A stretch of DNA of 64,000 nucleotides from Caprella mutica. Taxonomy: Eukaryota; Arthropoda; Malacostraca; Amphipoda; Caprellidae. The translations under genes were made by a program, and so were the position numbers. The DNA lies in NCBI GenBank assembly GCA_947561585.1, contig CANNZV010000929.1, positions 1-64,000 on the forward strand. The letters are read 5' to 3'. Positions within the stretch are counted from its first letter, which is position 1, and every line of letters starts with the position of its first letter. Positions 40,201 to 48,545 of this stretch are shown here, one piece after another. Below the pieces are notes generated by a model, which worked only from the letters and a program-made list of their open reading frames with translations, did no database searches and had not been told where the DNA came from.

Positions 40201-40240
40201 CACATGCTCTGTTGCTCCTCCGCACGAGACTTAGCTCCTT
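15357..40240 (-). CDS. MAST: Microtubule-associated serine/threonine (MAST) kinase, 22 exons, N-terminus incomplete
   Basis: Cytoskeleton-linked AGC-family Ser/Thr kinase (family knowledge). Exons 5' to 3': 40240-40128, 36771-36620, 36347-36184, 36062-35976, 31550-31475, 31193-31068, 26994-26890, 26803-26572, 26486-26297, 25922-25787, 25439-25216, 24836-23376, 23140-23023, 22849-22722, 22543-22390, 22159-22048, 19306-19014, 18903-18723, 18494-18346, 16794-16723, 16520-16347, 16253-15357. The sum is about 1780 codons, like human MAST2. Order: MAST signature [34 protein letters not shown]1908 with YKERFPK, QMEERL and [20 protein letters not shown]; kinase domain; SYFDTR tail; PDZ domain; serine/proline-rich C-terminus with [11 protein letters not shown] and RPKSAEP. 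All junctions keep phase except that the exon at 40128-40240 needs one base removed (see findings). Paralogue assignment among MAST1-4 is not possible. Confidence 0.95.
16795..18345 (-). other. MAST intron with an inverted-repeat element and arrays
   Basis: A 1.55-kb intron. At 17101-17192 a 21- to 24-bp unit GTTGTTCCCTACGCCTTTAA is repeated about four times. At 17850-18272 lies an inverted-repeat element described separately. At 16940-17050 and 18280-18340 GTGGTGACTAGTGTTACA-like words repeat. I see no exon between. Confidence 0.7.
17850..18272. mobile_element. Inverted-repeat element with GGTAAATTGCTCGAA ends and internal array
   Basis: The left end GGTAAATTGCTCGAAAACAA and the right end TTGTTCATTCGAGCAATTTACC are reverse complements. 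The left arm has been expanded into about 13 units of 18-21 bp (CAATTGCTCGAAAGA, then CGAATGAACAAAATTGCT) through 18095. No transposase is present. Confidence 0.7.
18723..19306 (-). CDS. MAST: MAST PDZ-domain exons
   Basis: Two exons, 19306-19014 and 18903-18723, split by a 110-bp intron. The PDZ domain starts near [20 protein letters not shown], where GFGF is the carboxylate-binding loop. It continues YTVHHIVK, then [19 protein letters not shown] and [17 protein letters not shown]. In MAST kinases this PDZ binds C-terminal tails of partners such as PTEN (family knowledge). The first exon starts with a Ser/His-rich linker. Alignment with vertebrate MAST PDZ domains is essentially gap-free by eye. 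Confidence 0.95.
20693..21306. mobile_element. Inverted-repeat element with GACAATTGAGCC ends
   Basis: The left side reads GACAATTGAGCCAAAGACAA, TTGAGCC. The right side reads GGGCTCAATTGTCATGGGCT, CAATTTTC. They are reverse complements and themselves contain a doubled CAATTGAGCC motif. The body is AT-rich with no transposase frame, so this is a nonautonomous element. Confidence 0.6.
21664..21843. repeat. 15-bp array derived from a MITE end, about 11 copies
   Basis: Units GACAGAACGTCTTTC and GACAGAACGTCTCTC repeat, flanked on the right by GTCTGGCAACCACA. This matches the terminus of the element at 7104-7295. GTCGAC occurs where unit phases change. The array shows local expansion inside a transposon end. 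Confidence 0.9.
21848..22055 (-). repeat. 23-bp array repeating the MAST exon-intron junction, about 9 copies
   Basis: On the minus strand each unit reads TACCCACAAGTGAGTAACCA plus CTT, that is, the last nine coding bases of the exon ending at 22048 followed by its donor GTGAGT. The authentic junction is the first unit in transcript order; about eight decoys follow within 210 bp. Reading through any decoy meets the in-frame TAA at GTGAGTAA. Confidence 0.93.
22048..23140 (-). CDS. MAST: MAST linker exons between kinase and PDZ
   Basis: Exons 23140-23023, 22849-22722, 22543-22390 and 22159-22048 encode a Ser/Pro-rich linker. Recognisable pieces are [22 protein letters not shown] and [12 protein letters not shown]; the last matches the vertebrate SASALSLMIP motif just before the PDZ. 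The intron phases force the frame chosen here over the overlapping alternative open frames in the same exons. Confidence 0.85.
23376..24836 (-). CDS. MAST: MAST large exon: kinase catalytic half, AGC tail and coding repeat
   Basis: 487 codons. It starts in [12 protein letters not shown] (catalytic loop), then LTDFGLSK (DFG), [18 protein letters not shown] (activation and P+1 segments), [13 protein letters not shown] and [13 protein letters not shown], and ends the kinase fold with DRLGT and [15 protein letters not shown] is the AGC-tail motif. After the domain comes a disordered Ser/Asn/Asp-rich part holding eight copies of DNNTPER plus a degenerate one. The donor GTGAGT follows an AT split codon at 23376. 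Confidence 0.95.
23803..23974 (-). repeat. MAST: Coding 21-bp tandem repeat (DNNTPER x8)
   Basis: A 21-bp minisatellite inside the large MAST exon, in frame, encoding seven-residue units DNNTPER with one DNNTPLR and a terminal DNSTESD. Synonymous CGGGC/CGGGT differences alternate among copies. TPER resembles a proline-directed phosphosite context, which is inference. It is not part of the conserved MAST core. Confidence 0.93.
25216..25922 (-). CDS. MAST: MAST kinase N-lobe exons
   Basis: Exons 25922-25787 and 25439-25216. The glycine-rich loop is [11 protein letters not shown] and the ATP-binding lysine lies in RFAMKKI. Then [14 protein letters not shown] supplies the alpha-C glutamate (NERD), followed by [26 protein letters not shown] (hinge region, shown here in pieces) and [14 protein letters not shown]. 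All key catalytic residues visible are intact, so the kinase is probably active. Confidence 0.95.
25518..25676. mobile_element. MITE inside the MAST kinase intron
   Basis: The left arm GTTTTTACCGCCCAGGTTAC, GCCTCTTCAATTAA pairs with the right arm TTAATTGAAGAGGCGTGACC, TGAGCGGTAAAAAC. The inner parts TTAAATGAATGTAAGGC and GCCTTAAATTCATTTAA also pair, so the whole 160 bp can fold back. It occupies about half of the 347-bp intron between kinase exons. Confidence 0.75.
26297..26994 (-). CDS. MAST: MAST DUF1908 (pre-kinase) exons
   Basis: Exons 26994-26890, 26803-26572 and 26486-26297. They carry [62 protein letters not shown] and [17 protein letters not shown], the conserved DUF1908 bundle of MAST kinases. 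A variable acidic/Ser linker to the kinase follows. The donor after LLI is GTTGGC, unusually weak, but frame and conservation both place the junction at 26572. Confidence 0.93.
27014..31048 (-). repeat. 42-bp tandem array filling an entire MAST intron, about 96 copies
   Basis: The intron runs 26995-31067 (4.07 kb). The array begins about 20 bp from each splice site, so the intron is essentially donor, array, branch/acceptor. The unit contains TTACTTTGCTAGTAGGTACA, CATTTCAGGAATAACTAATT plus CG. Variants (GAAATA/GGAATA, CACAT/CATAT, TTTTCTAG/TTTGCTAG, GTCACTTTGCTAGAAGG) recur in blocks. No coding frame runs through. Confidence 0.97.
31068..31550 (-). CDS. MAST: MAST DUF1908 N-terminal exons
   Basis: Exons 31550-31475 and 31193-31068 encode [24 protein letters not shown] and [13 protein letters not shown], then a variable stretch and [12 protein letters not shown]. 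These correspond to the EIIMMNHVYKERFPK and QMEERL segment of vertebrate MASTs. The donor at 31067 (CAG|GTAACT) directly precedes the giant 42-bp array. Confidence 0.93.
32381..34797. repeat. 36-bp tandem array, about 67 copies
   Basis: The unit contains GATACATCAGTTAGTGAATG followed by CAGTTAGCAGTGAAAT. The main polymorphism is AGC versus AGG (Ser/Arg in the open frame), with blocks of several AGG units in a row. Because 36 is a multiple of three, one frame stays open for 808 codons. It lies on the strand opposite MAST within an intron, lacks codon structure, and is not called as a gene. Confidence 0.96.
35490..35705. repeat. Irregular repeat of CATCATGGATACCAACMRRC
   Basis: About eight copies of 20- to 26-bp units with ATCATGGATACMAAC. 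The ATCATGGATACC word is the same as in the palindromic cores of the elements at 37824, 42922 and 43420, suggesting the array came from such a core. Confidence 0.8.
35976..36771 (-). CDS. MAST: MAST N-terminal signature exons
   Basis: Exons 36771-36620, 36347-36184 and 36062-35976 encode [18 protein letters not shown], then [38 protein letters not shown] and [11 protein letters not shown]. These are diagnostic of MAST kinases. The polypyrimidine tract before 36771 on the minus strand is an uninterrupted run of C (36780-36793 region), an unusual acceptor context. Confidence 0.94.
37824..38054. mobile_element. Family-B MITE, GGGCCGTACACACG ends, palindromic core
   Basis: Terminal GGGCCGTACACACG pairs with CGTGTGTACGGCC. 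Subterminal GCTAAGCTCCTCCTACTTTT pairs with AAAAGTAGGAGGAGCTTAGC. The core GTATCCATGATACC, TGCA, GGTATCATGGATAC is a near-perfect palindrome. A second copy is at 42922-43176. Nonautonomous; no transposase. Confidence 0.85.
38329..38585. mobile_element. hAT-like MITE, CAGTGGTTCTTAAAGT end
   Basis: It begins CAGTGGTTCTTAAAGTGGGG and ends CAATGCTTTAAGAACAAC. The CAGTGGTTCT end is characteristic of nonautonomous hAT elements (established pattern). A second copy at 50540-51165 is swollen by an internal array. I could not see a clear 8-bp target duplication. Confidence 0.7.
39234..39709. mobile_element. Family-A foldback element, about 475 bp
   Basis: Two arms of about 200 bp are near-perfect reverse complements, from TTTATTTCCTATGTATTACT inward through AAACAATATAGATTCTTGGC, TAGTTTGTTGTAGCCGCTAG, TTGTACTGTACACTTCATGA to CTGGCAGGGG and a poly-G/poly-C boundary. 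A loop of about 70 bp separates them. Partial copies are at 2630, 19975, 21497 and 46388, and its end is the source of the PGM3 array. Confidence 0.88.
40128..40240 (-). CDS. MAST: MAST exon with an apparent one-base insertion
   Basis: After the acceptor TTTCACAG the first frame reads [11 protein letters not shown]...GGQRKSF, matching the vertebrate MAST segment KELSLPRR...SNRKSL. Then the next frame reads [16 protein letters not shown], matching SPTLPRPHSPL. One base in the ATTT at about 40177-40180 is extra. Removing one base also makes the exon length (112) fit the phase required by the next exon at 36771. So this is a frameshift in the assembly or a real lesion. Confidence 0.8.
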
Positions 40241-40821
40241 CTGTGAAAGAGGAGGGGAGGTGTTAGGAGGAGATTTTCAAGAGAAGGGTTATGAGGAGAG
40301 AGAGGAGATGGAGCAAGTTATTTCTTAAGAAATTTGGTGAAAAAAAAAACATGTTTGAAAGAAAAAATGAATTGGTACCCGTGAACGCGGTCAGTTTTCT
40401 CTGTCGAGGTGAGTGGGTGAATTAAGATATGAAAATATATTAAATGGGAACAAAAATATTAAATAGGAAAAGTGATTCAAGAAAAAGAACAGTGAAAAGA
40501 TTCACAACTAGCTAGATAGAATGGTGATGTAAATGTACATTATTTTCTAAAGTATCAACAGTGACCACAGCGAAGATAAACTAACTACAAAACATATTGC
40601 AATAAATTAGTAGAATAAACTAATGCAATAGGGGCAAATATATCAAAATAATAAAGCGAAAGGATAATAAAAAGAACCAAAAAATACTAATGAACAAGAA
40701 ACAACATTATAATGTTGCCTTAGTGCATTGCCTTTCAACTTCTAACAAATTACGAATTGGTTGAGTTAAAATGATAAGGGAGCAGCAAACTGTGTCGGGG
40801 TGTAGTAATAAGCAGCATGTG

Positions 40822-41000
40822 TGACTCCTCTATAGTGAATCATGGAGTCATCAGTAAGAACTAACCACTATAGTCAACACATTTGCTTTAGTTAGTTTTA
40901 TAAAAACTTATGGCCTTCTTAAGGCAGACTGAAGAAAAATGTTCACTATAGACTACTACACTACTCCTTACTCATGACTATACATTCACTATAGAGGAGT
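40822..41000. mobile_element. MITE with ACTCCTCTATAGTGAA ends
   Basis: The left end ACTCCTCTATAGTGAATCAT pairs with the right end ATTCACTATAGAGGAGT; inner CATCAGTAAG-type words pair with CTTACTCATGA. Related copies occur at about 45427-45550 and 46757-46976, all in the upstream MAST region. Confidence 0.75.
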
Positions 41001-41219
41001 TACACTTCACTGGTGTGTAGTAAGTAGATAGGTAGCATATAACACATGAGGTAGGTAAGAGAGCTAAGTAGGTAAATAGATAAGAACCAAAGAGGTGAAT
41101 AAATAGATAGCGTATAACAAGAACTGAGTACAGTGGCAACTAAAGGTCCTCGCCTTGAAGAGCATCAGTGAAGTCACTGGAAGAGGAAGATGAAGAGCTG
41201 CCCCTGGGACACTGCCTGT

Positions 41220-41365
41220 CTGAGGGTACTGTCAGACACAGACCGGGACATACCCCGGCACTCCTCCACTCCCCGGTGCATCACAGGGGATCGCAATGGG
41301 GGAAGACTGTCCCCCGCATCCTCGGTGGAAAGAGGGCGAAGTTTTAGCTCCGCCAGGAACGGAAC
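41220..41365 (-). CDS. MAST: Possible upstream MAST N-terminal exon
   Basis: This GC-rich block stands out from its AT-rich surroundings. In one minus-strand frame it reads LKLRPLSTEDAGDS, then MSRSVSDSTLRQ, which resembles the N-terminal part of vertebrate MAST2 that precedes KELSL. The donor would be near 41220 (weak GT after CAGGCA, or GC after ACAG), phase 0, joining KELSL at 40240. The acceptor may be the AG near 41360, after a long C/T-rich stretch. Boundaries are uncertain, and three overlapping open frames exist in the same block. Confidence 0.45.
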
Positions 41366-41759
41366 CGGAAACGGACGAGGGGGGGAGAGGGGCAAGAGGG
41401 AGCATTTGGAGGAGATGGCGATGGTGGGGGAGGAGGTGGGCGGATCTTATTTGACCGGTGGAGTGGGGGGTTCTTATCTGTCCCCCCGAGGAGTGGGGGG
41501 TGTGGGCAGCCTTGATACGCAGAAGATTGGGGGGACTTTTGTTGTCCCGGGGACTCTGAAGTCTCCAAAGTGGCGGAGACTTCATCGAGTGGGGAACTCC
41601 GACTTCAACATCATCTACACCTCATTGATGTACACATCCATCGTCGGACATCACAGAGACACCAAAGATATTCCAGTGGGCGACATTTACTAATGCATGA
41701 TTAAGACTAGCAATGTGTTCATCTTTACTAACTGCCCGGCGTCAGAGAGTGACAAGGGT

Positions 41760-41890
41760 AAATGTCTTACACCTAGTGAAGGGTAAGTCAATACCTCTCA
41801 CACCTAGTGAAGGGTAGTAAATACCATTCACACCTAGTGTAAGGGTAGTAAATACCTCTCACACCTAGAGAAGGGTAAGTTAATACCTAC
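41760..41890. repeat. About 33-bp repeat, 4 copies
   Basis: CACACCTAGTGAAGGGTAAG followed by TMAATACCTCT repeats four times with small changes. Noncoding. It lies just upstream (in MAST sense) of the GC-rich candidate exon block. Confidence 0.8.
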
Positions 41891-42323
41891 TTAATGACTG
41901 CAAGGAAGGAAGTAAGTCCACATGGATTACATTAACACGCTCTGTAAAACAAAGCAATCTCAACACTGCACACACCAAATAAATGAACTCCTTGTGAATT
42001 TCATTGGCTGCAATGACACACAATATACATGTATCACCAAGCTATCACCATGGAAGAAGGTGATTAGAGTGATACTACATTACATGCAGTGTTACGGAGA
42101 GACTGAGAGAATGTTCCTTATTTATTAGCAAAGATATCGTACCTGTTAGAGACATTTTCTCATCATTCGAGAACATTAGAATACTCCACATCAATCACAT
42201 TTCCTCACAATACATTCACATGCCAACATATTAGCATGTGAAAACAGTCTAGTGTTGACCTTACTGGTGTCTGTAGGTGGGTAGGCGCCAGACAACTTAG
42301 GGTGCCTTCACCTCTACCACCAG

Positions 42324-42493
42324 GGAGAGTACGTCCACAGGGGACTGACATTGTGAAAAAGAGACACAGAGTGGTGTGAGGGAGAGTGTACGTCCACAGG
42401 GACTGACATTGTGAAAAAGAGACACAGAGTGGTGTGAGGGAGAGTGTACGTCCACAGGGACTGACATTGTGAAAAAGAGACACAGAGTGGTGG
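42324..42493. repeat. About 57-bp tandem repeat, 3 copies
   Basis: The unit contains GTACGTCCACAGGGACTGAC and GTGAAAAAGAGACACAGAGT. The minus-strand open frames through it are periodic artefacts. Noncoding. Confidence 0.85.
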
Positions 42494-42534
42494 AGCAATG
42501 AGAGGTAGAGAATGGTGTGGTAGGTACTTCAGTA

Positions 42535-42740
42535 AAGTTATGTAAACCTGAGTTATGAAGTAGTTTTCTATGCTGAAATTATAGAAAATGATATAGGTCA
42601 AGAATTGCGTCATAGTTACCCCTCAATGACCATAGTTTTCTATGATTTTAATCATAGAGAACTATCTAGTGCACCTGAGATATGAAGTGGCTCTGAGTTC
42701 TAACCACTACTTCATAAACTCATTAGTTTGACTGTACGTA
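42535..42740. mobile_element. Dispersed element with GTGCACCTGAG(T/A)TATGAAGT
   Basis: Nearly 200 bp here matches 47536-47735. Both copies contain AGAAAATGATATAGGTCAAG, CCATAGTTTTCTATGATTTT (a palindrome around ATCATAGA) and two GCACCTGAGTTATGAAGT-like words. The pairing of ends suggests a short nonautonomous transposon. Confidence 0.7.
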
Positions 42741-42921
42741 GAGCACTTTGCACCAAAGTATTGTCAGGTTCTACCTCAACTACTGACATAATGATTTAAT
42801 AACCAAGTGAACTGCAGTGACTCTCATTTACTCGCTTTGGGGTGAATGAAGGGATTGCAATTGCAGCAAGTGGAGACCCTGAGTACACCCCCCCCCATAG
42901 CTACTGGTTAAATAGCACTAA

Positions 42922-43176
42922 AGGGCCGTACACACGCAGGGTTTTTTAAGTCTTTCCACCAGACTTTATGCTAAGCTCCTCCTACTTTTTCCACGAGAAT
43001 AAGAAAAAACGGTAAAATAATTATTTATTTCAGTTGGTATCCATGATACCTGCAGGTATCATGGATACCAACTGAAATAAATAATTTTATAGTTTTTTCT
43101 TCTTGTGGAAAAAGTAGGAGGAGCTTAGCAAAAAGTCTGTTGGAAAGACTTAAAAACCCTGCGTGTGTACGGCCCT
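42922..43176. mobile_element. Family-B MITE, second copy
   Basis: The same GGGCCGTACACACGCAGGGT end, the reverse complement ACCCTGCGTGTGTACGGCCC at the other side, and the same CATGATACCTGCAGGTATCATG core as 37824-38054. The copies differ by an indel in the left arm. Confidence 0.87.
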
Positions 43177-43339
43177 CAAGTTGAGATGTTAGCTCTAACA
43201 GCCAACACGTTAGCATAGACTCTCACACGTGTTATGGCAAAGAACAACAAAAAGCAGTTTGCTTAGTGCAACAAATACAACATTTTCCTTACACCAACAG
43301 GAGTAAACATACACTGCTAGAGAATAACTGGGGTAAGTT

Positions 43340-43785
43340 ACGTGTTATTGGACAGTGACACATTGCCGATCATATGAGACAAAGAGAATACCAATTAACA
43401 GTGTAACTCGTTATCCTAATTGGTATCCATGATACCCTAAAATATCATTTATTGGTATCCATGATACCCAAAAATATCATTTATTGGTATCCATGATACC
43501 CTAAAATATCATTTATTGGTATCCATGATACCCTAAAATATCATTTATTGGTATCCATGATACCCTAAAATATCATTTATTGGTATCCATGATACCCTAA
43601 AATATCATTTATTGGTATCCATGATACCCTAAAATATTGTTTATTGGTATCCATGATACCCTAAAATATCATTTATTGGTATCAATGATTCCTGTAGATA
43701 TCATGGATACCAACTAAGAAACTAGGTAAACTGTTGAAGAGAATACATTTTCTGATACGATCGGCAATGTGTCACTGTCCAATGA
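43340..43785. mobile_element. Family-C inverted-repeat element with internal 32-bp array
   Basis: The left end ATTGGACAGTGACACATTGC, CGATC pairs with the right end GATCGGCAATGTGTCACTGT, CCAAT. Between them, 43420-43690, a 32-bp unit (TAAAATATCATTTATTGGTA, TCCATGATACCC) repeats about eight times. Related ends are at 55085-55260, about 59970 and about 25720. Confidence 0.8.
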
Positions 43786-44046
43786 CTCGTAAGTTAGCCT
43801 ATATACTTTGTTATATTGTCACAGACTGGTGTCTAACCTTACAAGGTAAGAGGGTGATATGAATGTAGTTATATGGAACTGAAGAACAGAAAGGCAAGTA
43901 TTCACGAAAAGAATACCATGGAAAATAAGGGTAACATTTTGACCCTAACTCTCCCGAAGAAATACCTCGGGTGTAATATTGTTTGTATATCAGAGCATAC
44001 AGATAGGCCAGGACATTTAGATACTGAGGAGTGATTAAGGTAGAAA

Positions 44047-44150
44047 AGGTGAACAAGCATCAGCTACCTTTTCTAGAAGGTAGTTACCAAAGGTAGAAAA
44101 GGTGAACAAACATCAGCTACCTTTTCTAGAAGGTAGTTACCAAAGGTGAT
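44047..44150. repeat. Two-copy tandem duplication of about 52 bp
   Basis: CAGCTACCTTTTCTAGAAGG, TAGTTACCAAAGGT and AGAAAAGGTGAACAA occur twice in tandem. The unit contains a CCTTTTCTAGAAGG dyad. Noncoding. Confidence 0.85.
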
Positions 44151-44821
44151 TAGCAGGTAAAAGGTATATGTTCTCTGAACTGTTCTCCTCTGTCTATGTT
44201 CTCCCACACGATATCCTGTAGTGACTAATTAACCTATACGTTCTTTGCCTTTAATATCTGTGTGTCACAGTCACATGCTTTCCTAGAACACTTTCCCAGG
44301 TTAGTTCAGGGTTTTTTCCTGGTCCATTGCAGGTGTCGGTAACATTTCTGCAACTTACTAACATCAATCATAAAAAACATTAGAAAGTTTAGTTGAATTG
44401 AATAAAATTTATGGTTTGAACTTAATTTTAATACAAGAAAAAATGAAATAGACACTCGGAGAGCGGATACCTTCGCCCCCACTTCAAATAGATTTTGACC
44501 TTGACCTTTGACCTGTTCACTCCCATAATCTAACCAAATGGTTCCTGTACATTGACCAATCGCAGTTTGGTTCAATACTTTTTGAGTTATGCGAATAACA
44601 AGATGATAAATAAACAAATGCCTATATTATTCGTACAGGCAAATTATTGCCGTACAAAACATAACTTAGCGCAATTTGCGATGGTAACAAACAAAGAGTA
44701 ATGCCTCTTTAGTACCAAACAAGAAGTGATTAGTGTTGACATTGTTGTTATTTCCATAGTTTTTGTGATATTAATAAGCAAGATAGGCAGAGTGTACAAT
44801 AAGCAACAAGATAAGTCACAT

Positions 44822-45131
44822 AACAGTGAATTAAAGACTACACGTAAAAGTGAATTAAAGACTACACGTAACAGTGAATTAAAGACTACACGTAACAGTG
44901 AATTAAAGACTACATGTAACAGTGAATTAAAGACTACATGTAACAGTGAATTAAAGACTACATGTAACAGTGAATTAAAGACTACATGTAACAGTGAATT
45001 AAAGACTACACGTAACAGTGAATTAAAGACTACATGTAACAGTGAATTAAAGACTACATGTAACAGTGAATTAAAGACTACATGTAACAGTGAATTAAAG
45101 ACTACATGTAACAGTGAATTAAAGACTACAT
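44822..45131. repeat. 24-bp tandem array, 13 copies
   Basis: The unit AACAGTGAATTAAAGACTAC plus AYGT varies only at ACACGT/ACATGT. It is a multiple of three, hence long open frames on both strands that encode only the repeat. Noncoding. Confidence 0.93.
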
Positions 45132-46387
45132 GACACTGTGACAGCAACTACTCTGGTGTTAGAAAGAGTTACTGCACAGTAGTCTGGCAATGCTGTACTT
45201 TAAGTGTGAACAGAAAAGTGGAGAATATCATCATTGTACATGCAGAGTAAAGTGCATCTCTGATGATTAATTGATATTTTACTAACTGTAATGTTGGTAG
45301 ATATTCTAAGATTGGTCTGGTACACCATGACTGATTTGTAAAGTTTGAAAATGATAGGAAATTAGAGAAGTGTGATTTGCGAAATTTCTCTCTTTTCTCT
45401 GATAGTGACTGTAGGCAGAGTCATAGTAAGGAAGTAGCCTCTATAGTGAACCACTTTATGGCAGACTAAAGAGAATTAGTTCACTATAGAGGCTACTTCC
45501 TTACTCATGACTGTACATTCACTATAGTGTACTTCACTACAGAAGAGTTCCACCGCCCCTTCAATGGACAGCTCTAACATCAGCAGAGTGTCTTTAGACA
45601 TCTGTGTTACTACCAATGGTGAGGAAGTTAAACACGCACCTTGTAATTAGGAAATAAATAAGTACACCCTATAATTAGTAAAATACTCAGCCAGGTAAGA
45701 TGGAGAAAAGAAGTGGTGGCTAATAATTAAATTGATATAAGTTGATTGGGTAGTTGGTGCAATTGAGAGATTTCCCTGTACATATTGCATTATAAATTAA
45801 TTAAATGGTAACTATCACCAGGGTTGTGACAGTGTGCTTTTTAAATCATAGAGAAAATCACAGACGAAATGAAATGGTATCGAATACTATATACCGCTGG
45901 TGTAGAACCATTCAATACTCTTTAATTCTCTCCGTCTATGATATTCTCTATGATTTACAAAGCATATTGTCACCACCCTGGTAATTACATAGAATACATT
46001 TTAACAATACTTTCATTCAATAATATGTGTGCATTGCCTCTGACAGTCACAGTCCCTGAGAGTACAAAGCTAAAGCTTTTCCACATCAGATACAACCATT
46101 CAATACTCTTTAATTCTCTCCGTCTATAATATTCTCTATGATTTATAAAGCATATTGTCACATTATAAACTCTTTCTACTCCTTTTGCACATTAAGTTGT
46201 TGTAATAAAGATTAATCACAATTACAATGAGATAACAGTTTGCAGTATCTAAGCATATAATTCCCACCATTACACTTCAGTGGAATAGTGTTTAGCAGAC
46301 TGCAGGCACGGCACACTGTTACTATTTATTGGTCACACACTCTCGCAGTTTACTTTTATAATTCTACAGGAAATATGTACAGCTAAC

Positions 46388-46475
46388 CCCCCCCCCCCTG
46401 CCAGGACAGTAAACAGTCATTTAGTGTGCAGTGCAACAAACTAGCGGGTACAACAAACTACATCACGGTGATGTT
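46388..46475. mobile_element. Family-A fragment
   Basis: CCCCCCTGCCAGGACAGTAA, CAGTCATTTAGTGTGCAGTG, CAACAAACTAGCGGGTACAA and CAAACTACATCACGGTGATG match the arm of the element at 39234-39709 and, closely, the PGM3 array unit. Here the end reads CACGGTGATG where the array reads CAAGGTGAGT. Confidence 0.8.
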
Positions 46476-47877
46476 TGCTGCACCATCAGTGAAAGAAGTC
46501 ACCGTCACAGTGCAGTATGTACTTAGTCACCCTGCATAGATTGCAGGTGTTACAGACCCCTTAAACAGATGTCACAGGGATGAAAGCTAAGTGAAGTTAA
46601 GGCGGGTAAGGACCCGTAACGTGAAGTAGAAAAAGAGAAACCGTAAAGAGGAGCGTAAACCTCGATAGTTGCCTGTACCAGCTATAGTGCTAGATGGTTA
46701 AAGTGAAATGGCACTGTTAGTATGAAGGTATAGAGAGACAACTTAGTCACTGCAGTACAACTCCTCTATAGTGTTATGTCCTGTATAGTCAATGTAGTGT
46801 CCTGAGTAATGAACTACCCTGTATACTAACAAATAATAAACATATGGCCATCAGTTTGCTAGAAACTAAAGCCCATTTGATGGAGGACTAAAGAGAATGT
46901 GTTCACTATAGGGGCTACTTCCTTACTCAGGATTCTATACTCACTATAGAGGATTTCACTACAGTCGAGTTCTACTGTGCCGTGCAAAATGCATAGCAAT
47001 GCAGTTCCCATGCATAGCAGTGCCTTCTCACAGCAATGCACAACACACGAGGCAGCTGTAGGTTCAAACTATCCAATTCACCACACAGTGCCTTGGCTGT
47101 AACGAGGTCAGTGCTATTGTTACGGTGAGAGATTGCACACCAGGTAGTGAGGGGTTAGAGCAGAGGAAGTACGCAATGCATGTGTAGTTTTGACACACTA
47201 AGGGTGTGTTAGGTCATGTATGGCACACACCAAGGTCTGTGTGTACTATCATACACACTAATGTGATAATTAACTCAGATGCTGCGTTCACGTCGTTCTC
47301 TAATTTAGGCTAAAACTTTGAGAAATAAAGATGAGGTGGACACACAATAGATGCAAGGCGAATAAACGTTTTTTGTGAGTGCGTGCAAAGGTGAAGGGGA
47401 AAACGTTCAGTGGTCTAACAATGGAATGGAGAGAGAAAAGGATTGCAGTACCTAAGCCACGAAATAGAAAGGCTGAAAAAACCACTTGAAAGCAGTTTCC
47501 ATTGATAAACCAATAGTTAAGGTTTTTAGAGTAATGTGAAGTGCACCTGAGTTATGAAGTATTTTCTATGTCTAAATTAGAGAAAATGATATAGGTCAAG
47601 AATTGCGTCATAGTTACCCCTCAAAGACCATAGTTTTCTATGATTTTAATCATAGAAAACTATCTAGTGCACCTGAGATATGAAGTGGCTCTGAGTTATG
47701 ACCAATTCTTCCTATCTCATTAGTTTGACTGTACTACCATTTACAAAGTAGAACACTACTTCATCTCTCGTAAATCTGTTCATAAACTTAAACTCTTTGG
47801 CTTGCTATCCTAAAGTGAGGAGGAAAATGAAGAGCTGTGTAGTTAGAAAGTGAATAACTTCATGAGTCACTGTCTAG

Positions 47878-48545
47878 TTAAAGAACGAGTCACTAGACTC
47901 AAAGAATGAGTCACTAGACTCAAAGAATGAGTCACTAGACTCAAAGAATGAGTCACTAGACTTAAAGAATGAGTCACTAGACTCAAAGAATGAGTCACTA
48001 GACTCAAAGAATGAGTCACTAGACTCAAAGAATGAGTCACTAGACTCAAAGAATGAGTCACTAGACTCAAAGAATCAGTCACTAGACTTAAAGAATGAGT
48101 CACTAGTCTCAAAGAATGAGTCACTAGACTCAAAGAATGAGTCACTAGACTCAAAGAATGAGTCACTAGACTCAAAGAATGAGTCACTAGACTCAAAGAA
48201 TGGGTCACTAGTCTCAAAGAATGAGTCACTAGACTCAAAGAATGGGTCACTAGTCTCAAAGAATGAGTCACTAGACTCAAAGAATGAGTCACTAGACTCA
48301 AAGAATGGGTCACTAGTCTCAAAGAATGAGTCACTAGACTCAAAGAATGAGTCACTAGACTCAAAGAATGAGTCACTAGACTTAAAGAATGAGTCACTAG
48401 TCTCAAAGAATGAGTCACTAGACTCAAAGAATGGGTCACTAGACTCAAAGAATGAGTCACTAGACTCAAAGAATGAGTCACTAGACTCAAAGAATGAGTC
48501 ACTAGTCTCAAAGAATGAGTCACTAGTCTCAAAGAATGAGTCACT
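47878..48545. repeat. 21-bp tandem array, each unit holding a TGAGTCA (AP-1) motif, about 32 copies
   Basis: The unit AATGAGTCACTAGACTCAAA plus G contains TGAGTCA, the consensus AP-1/bZIP site. A few units are changed to GGGTCAC or CAGTCAC. The 21-bp period keeps minus-strand frames open, but they encode only the repeat. It lies between the candidate first MAST exon and the rest of the gene. Confidence 0.95.

Noticed and set aside
41150..41225. Minus-strand frame ending GSSSSSSSDFTDALQGEDL and a stop, looking like a protein C-terminus
   Set aside because: This frame has a stop shortly upstream and no convincing acceptor or polyadenylation signal. The overlapping frame with SRSVSDSTLRQ fits the MAST N-terminus better. 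Kept only as an alternative.
41190..41693. 167-codon + strand frame over the GC-rich block
   Set aside because: It is the reverse strand of the candidate MAST exon block; no family resemblance and Gly/Arg composition expected from C/T-rich coding on the other strand.
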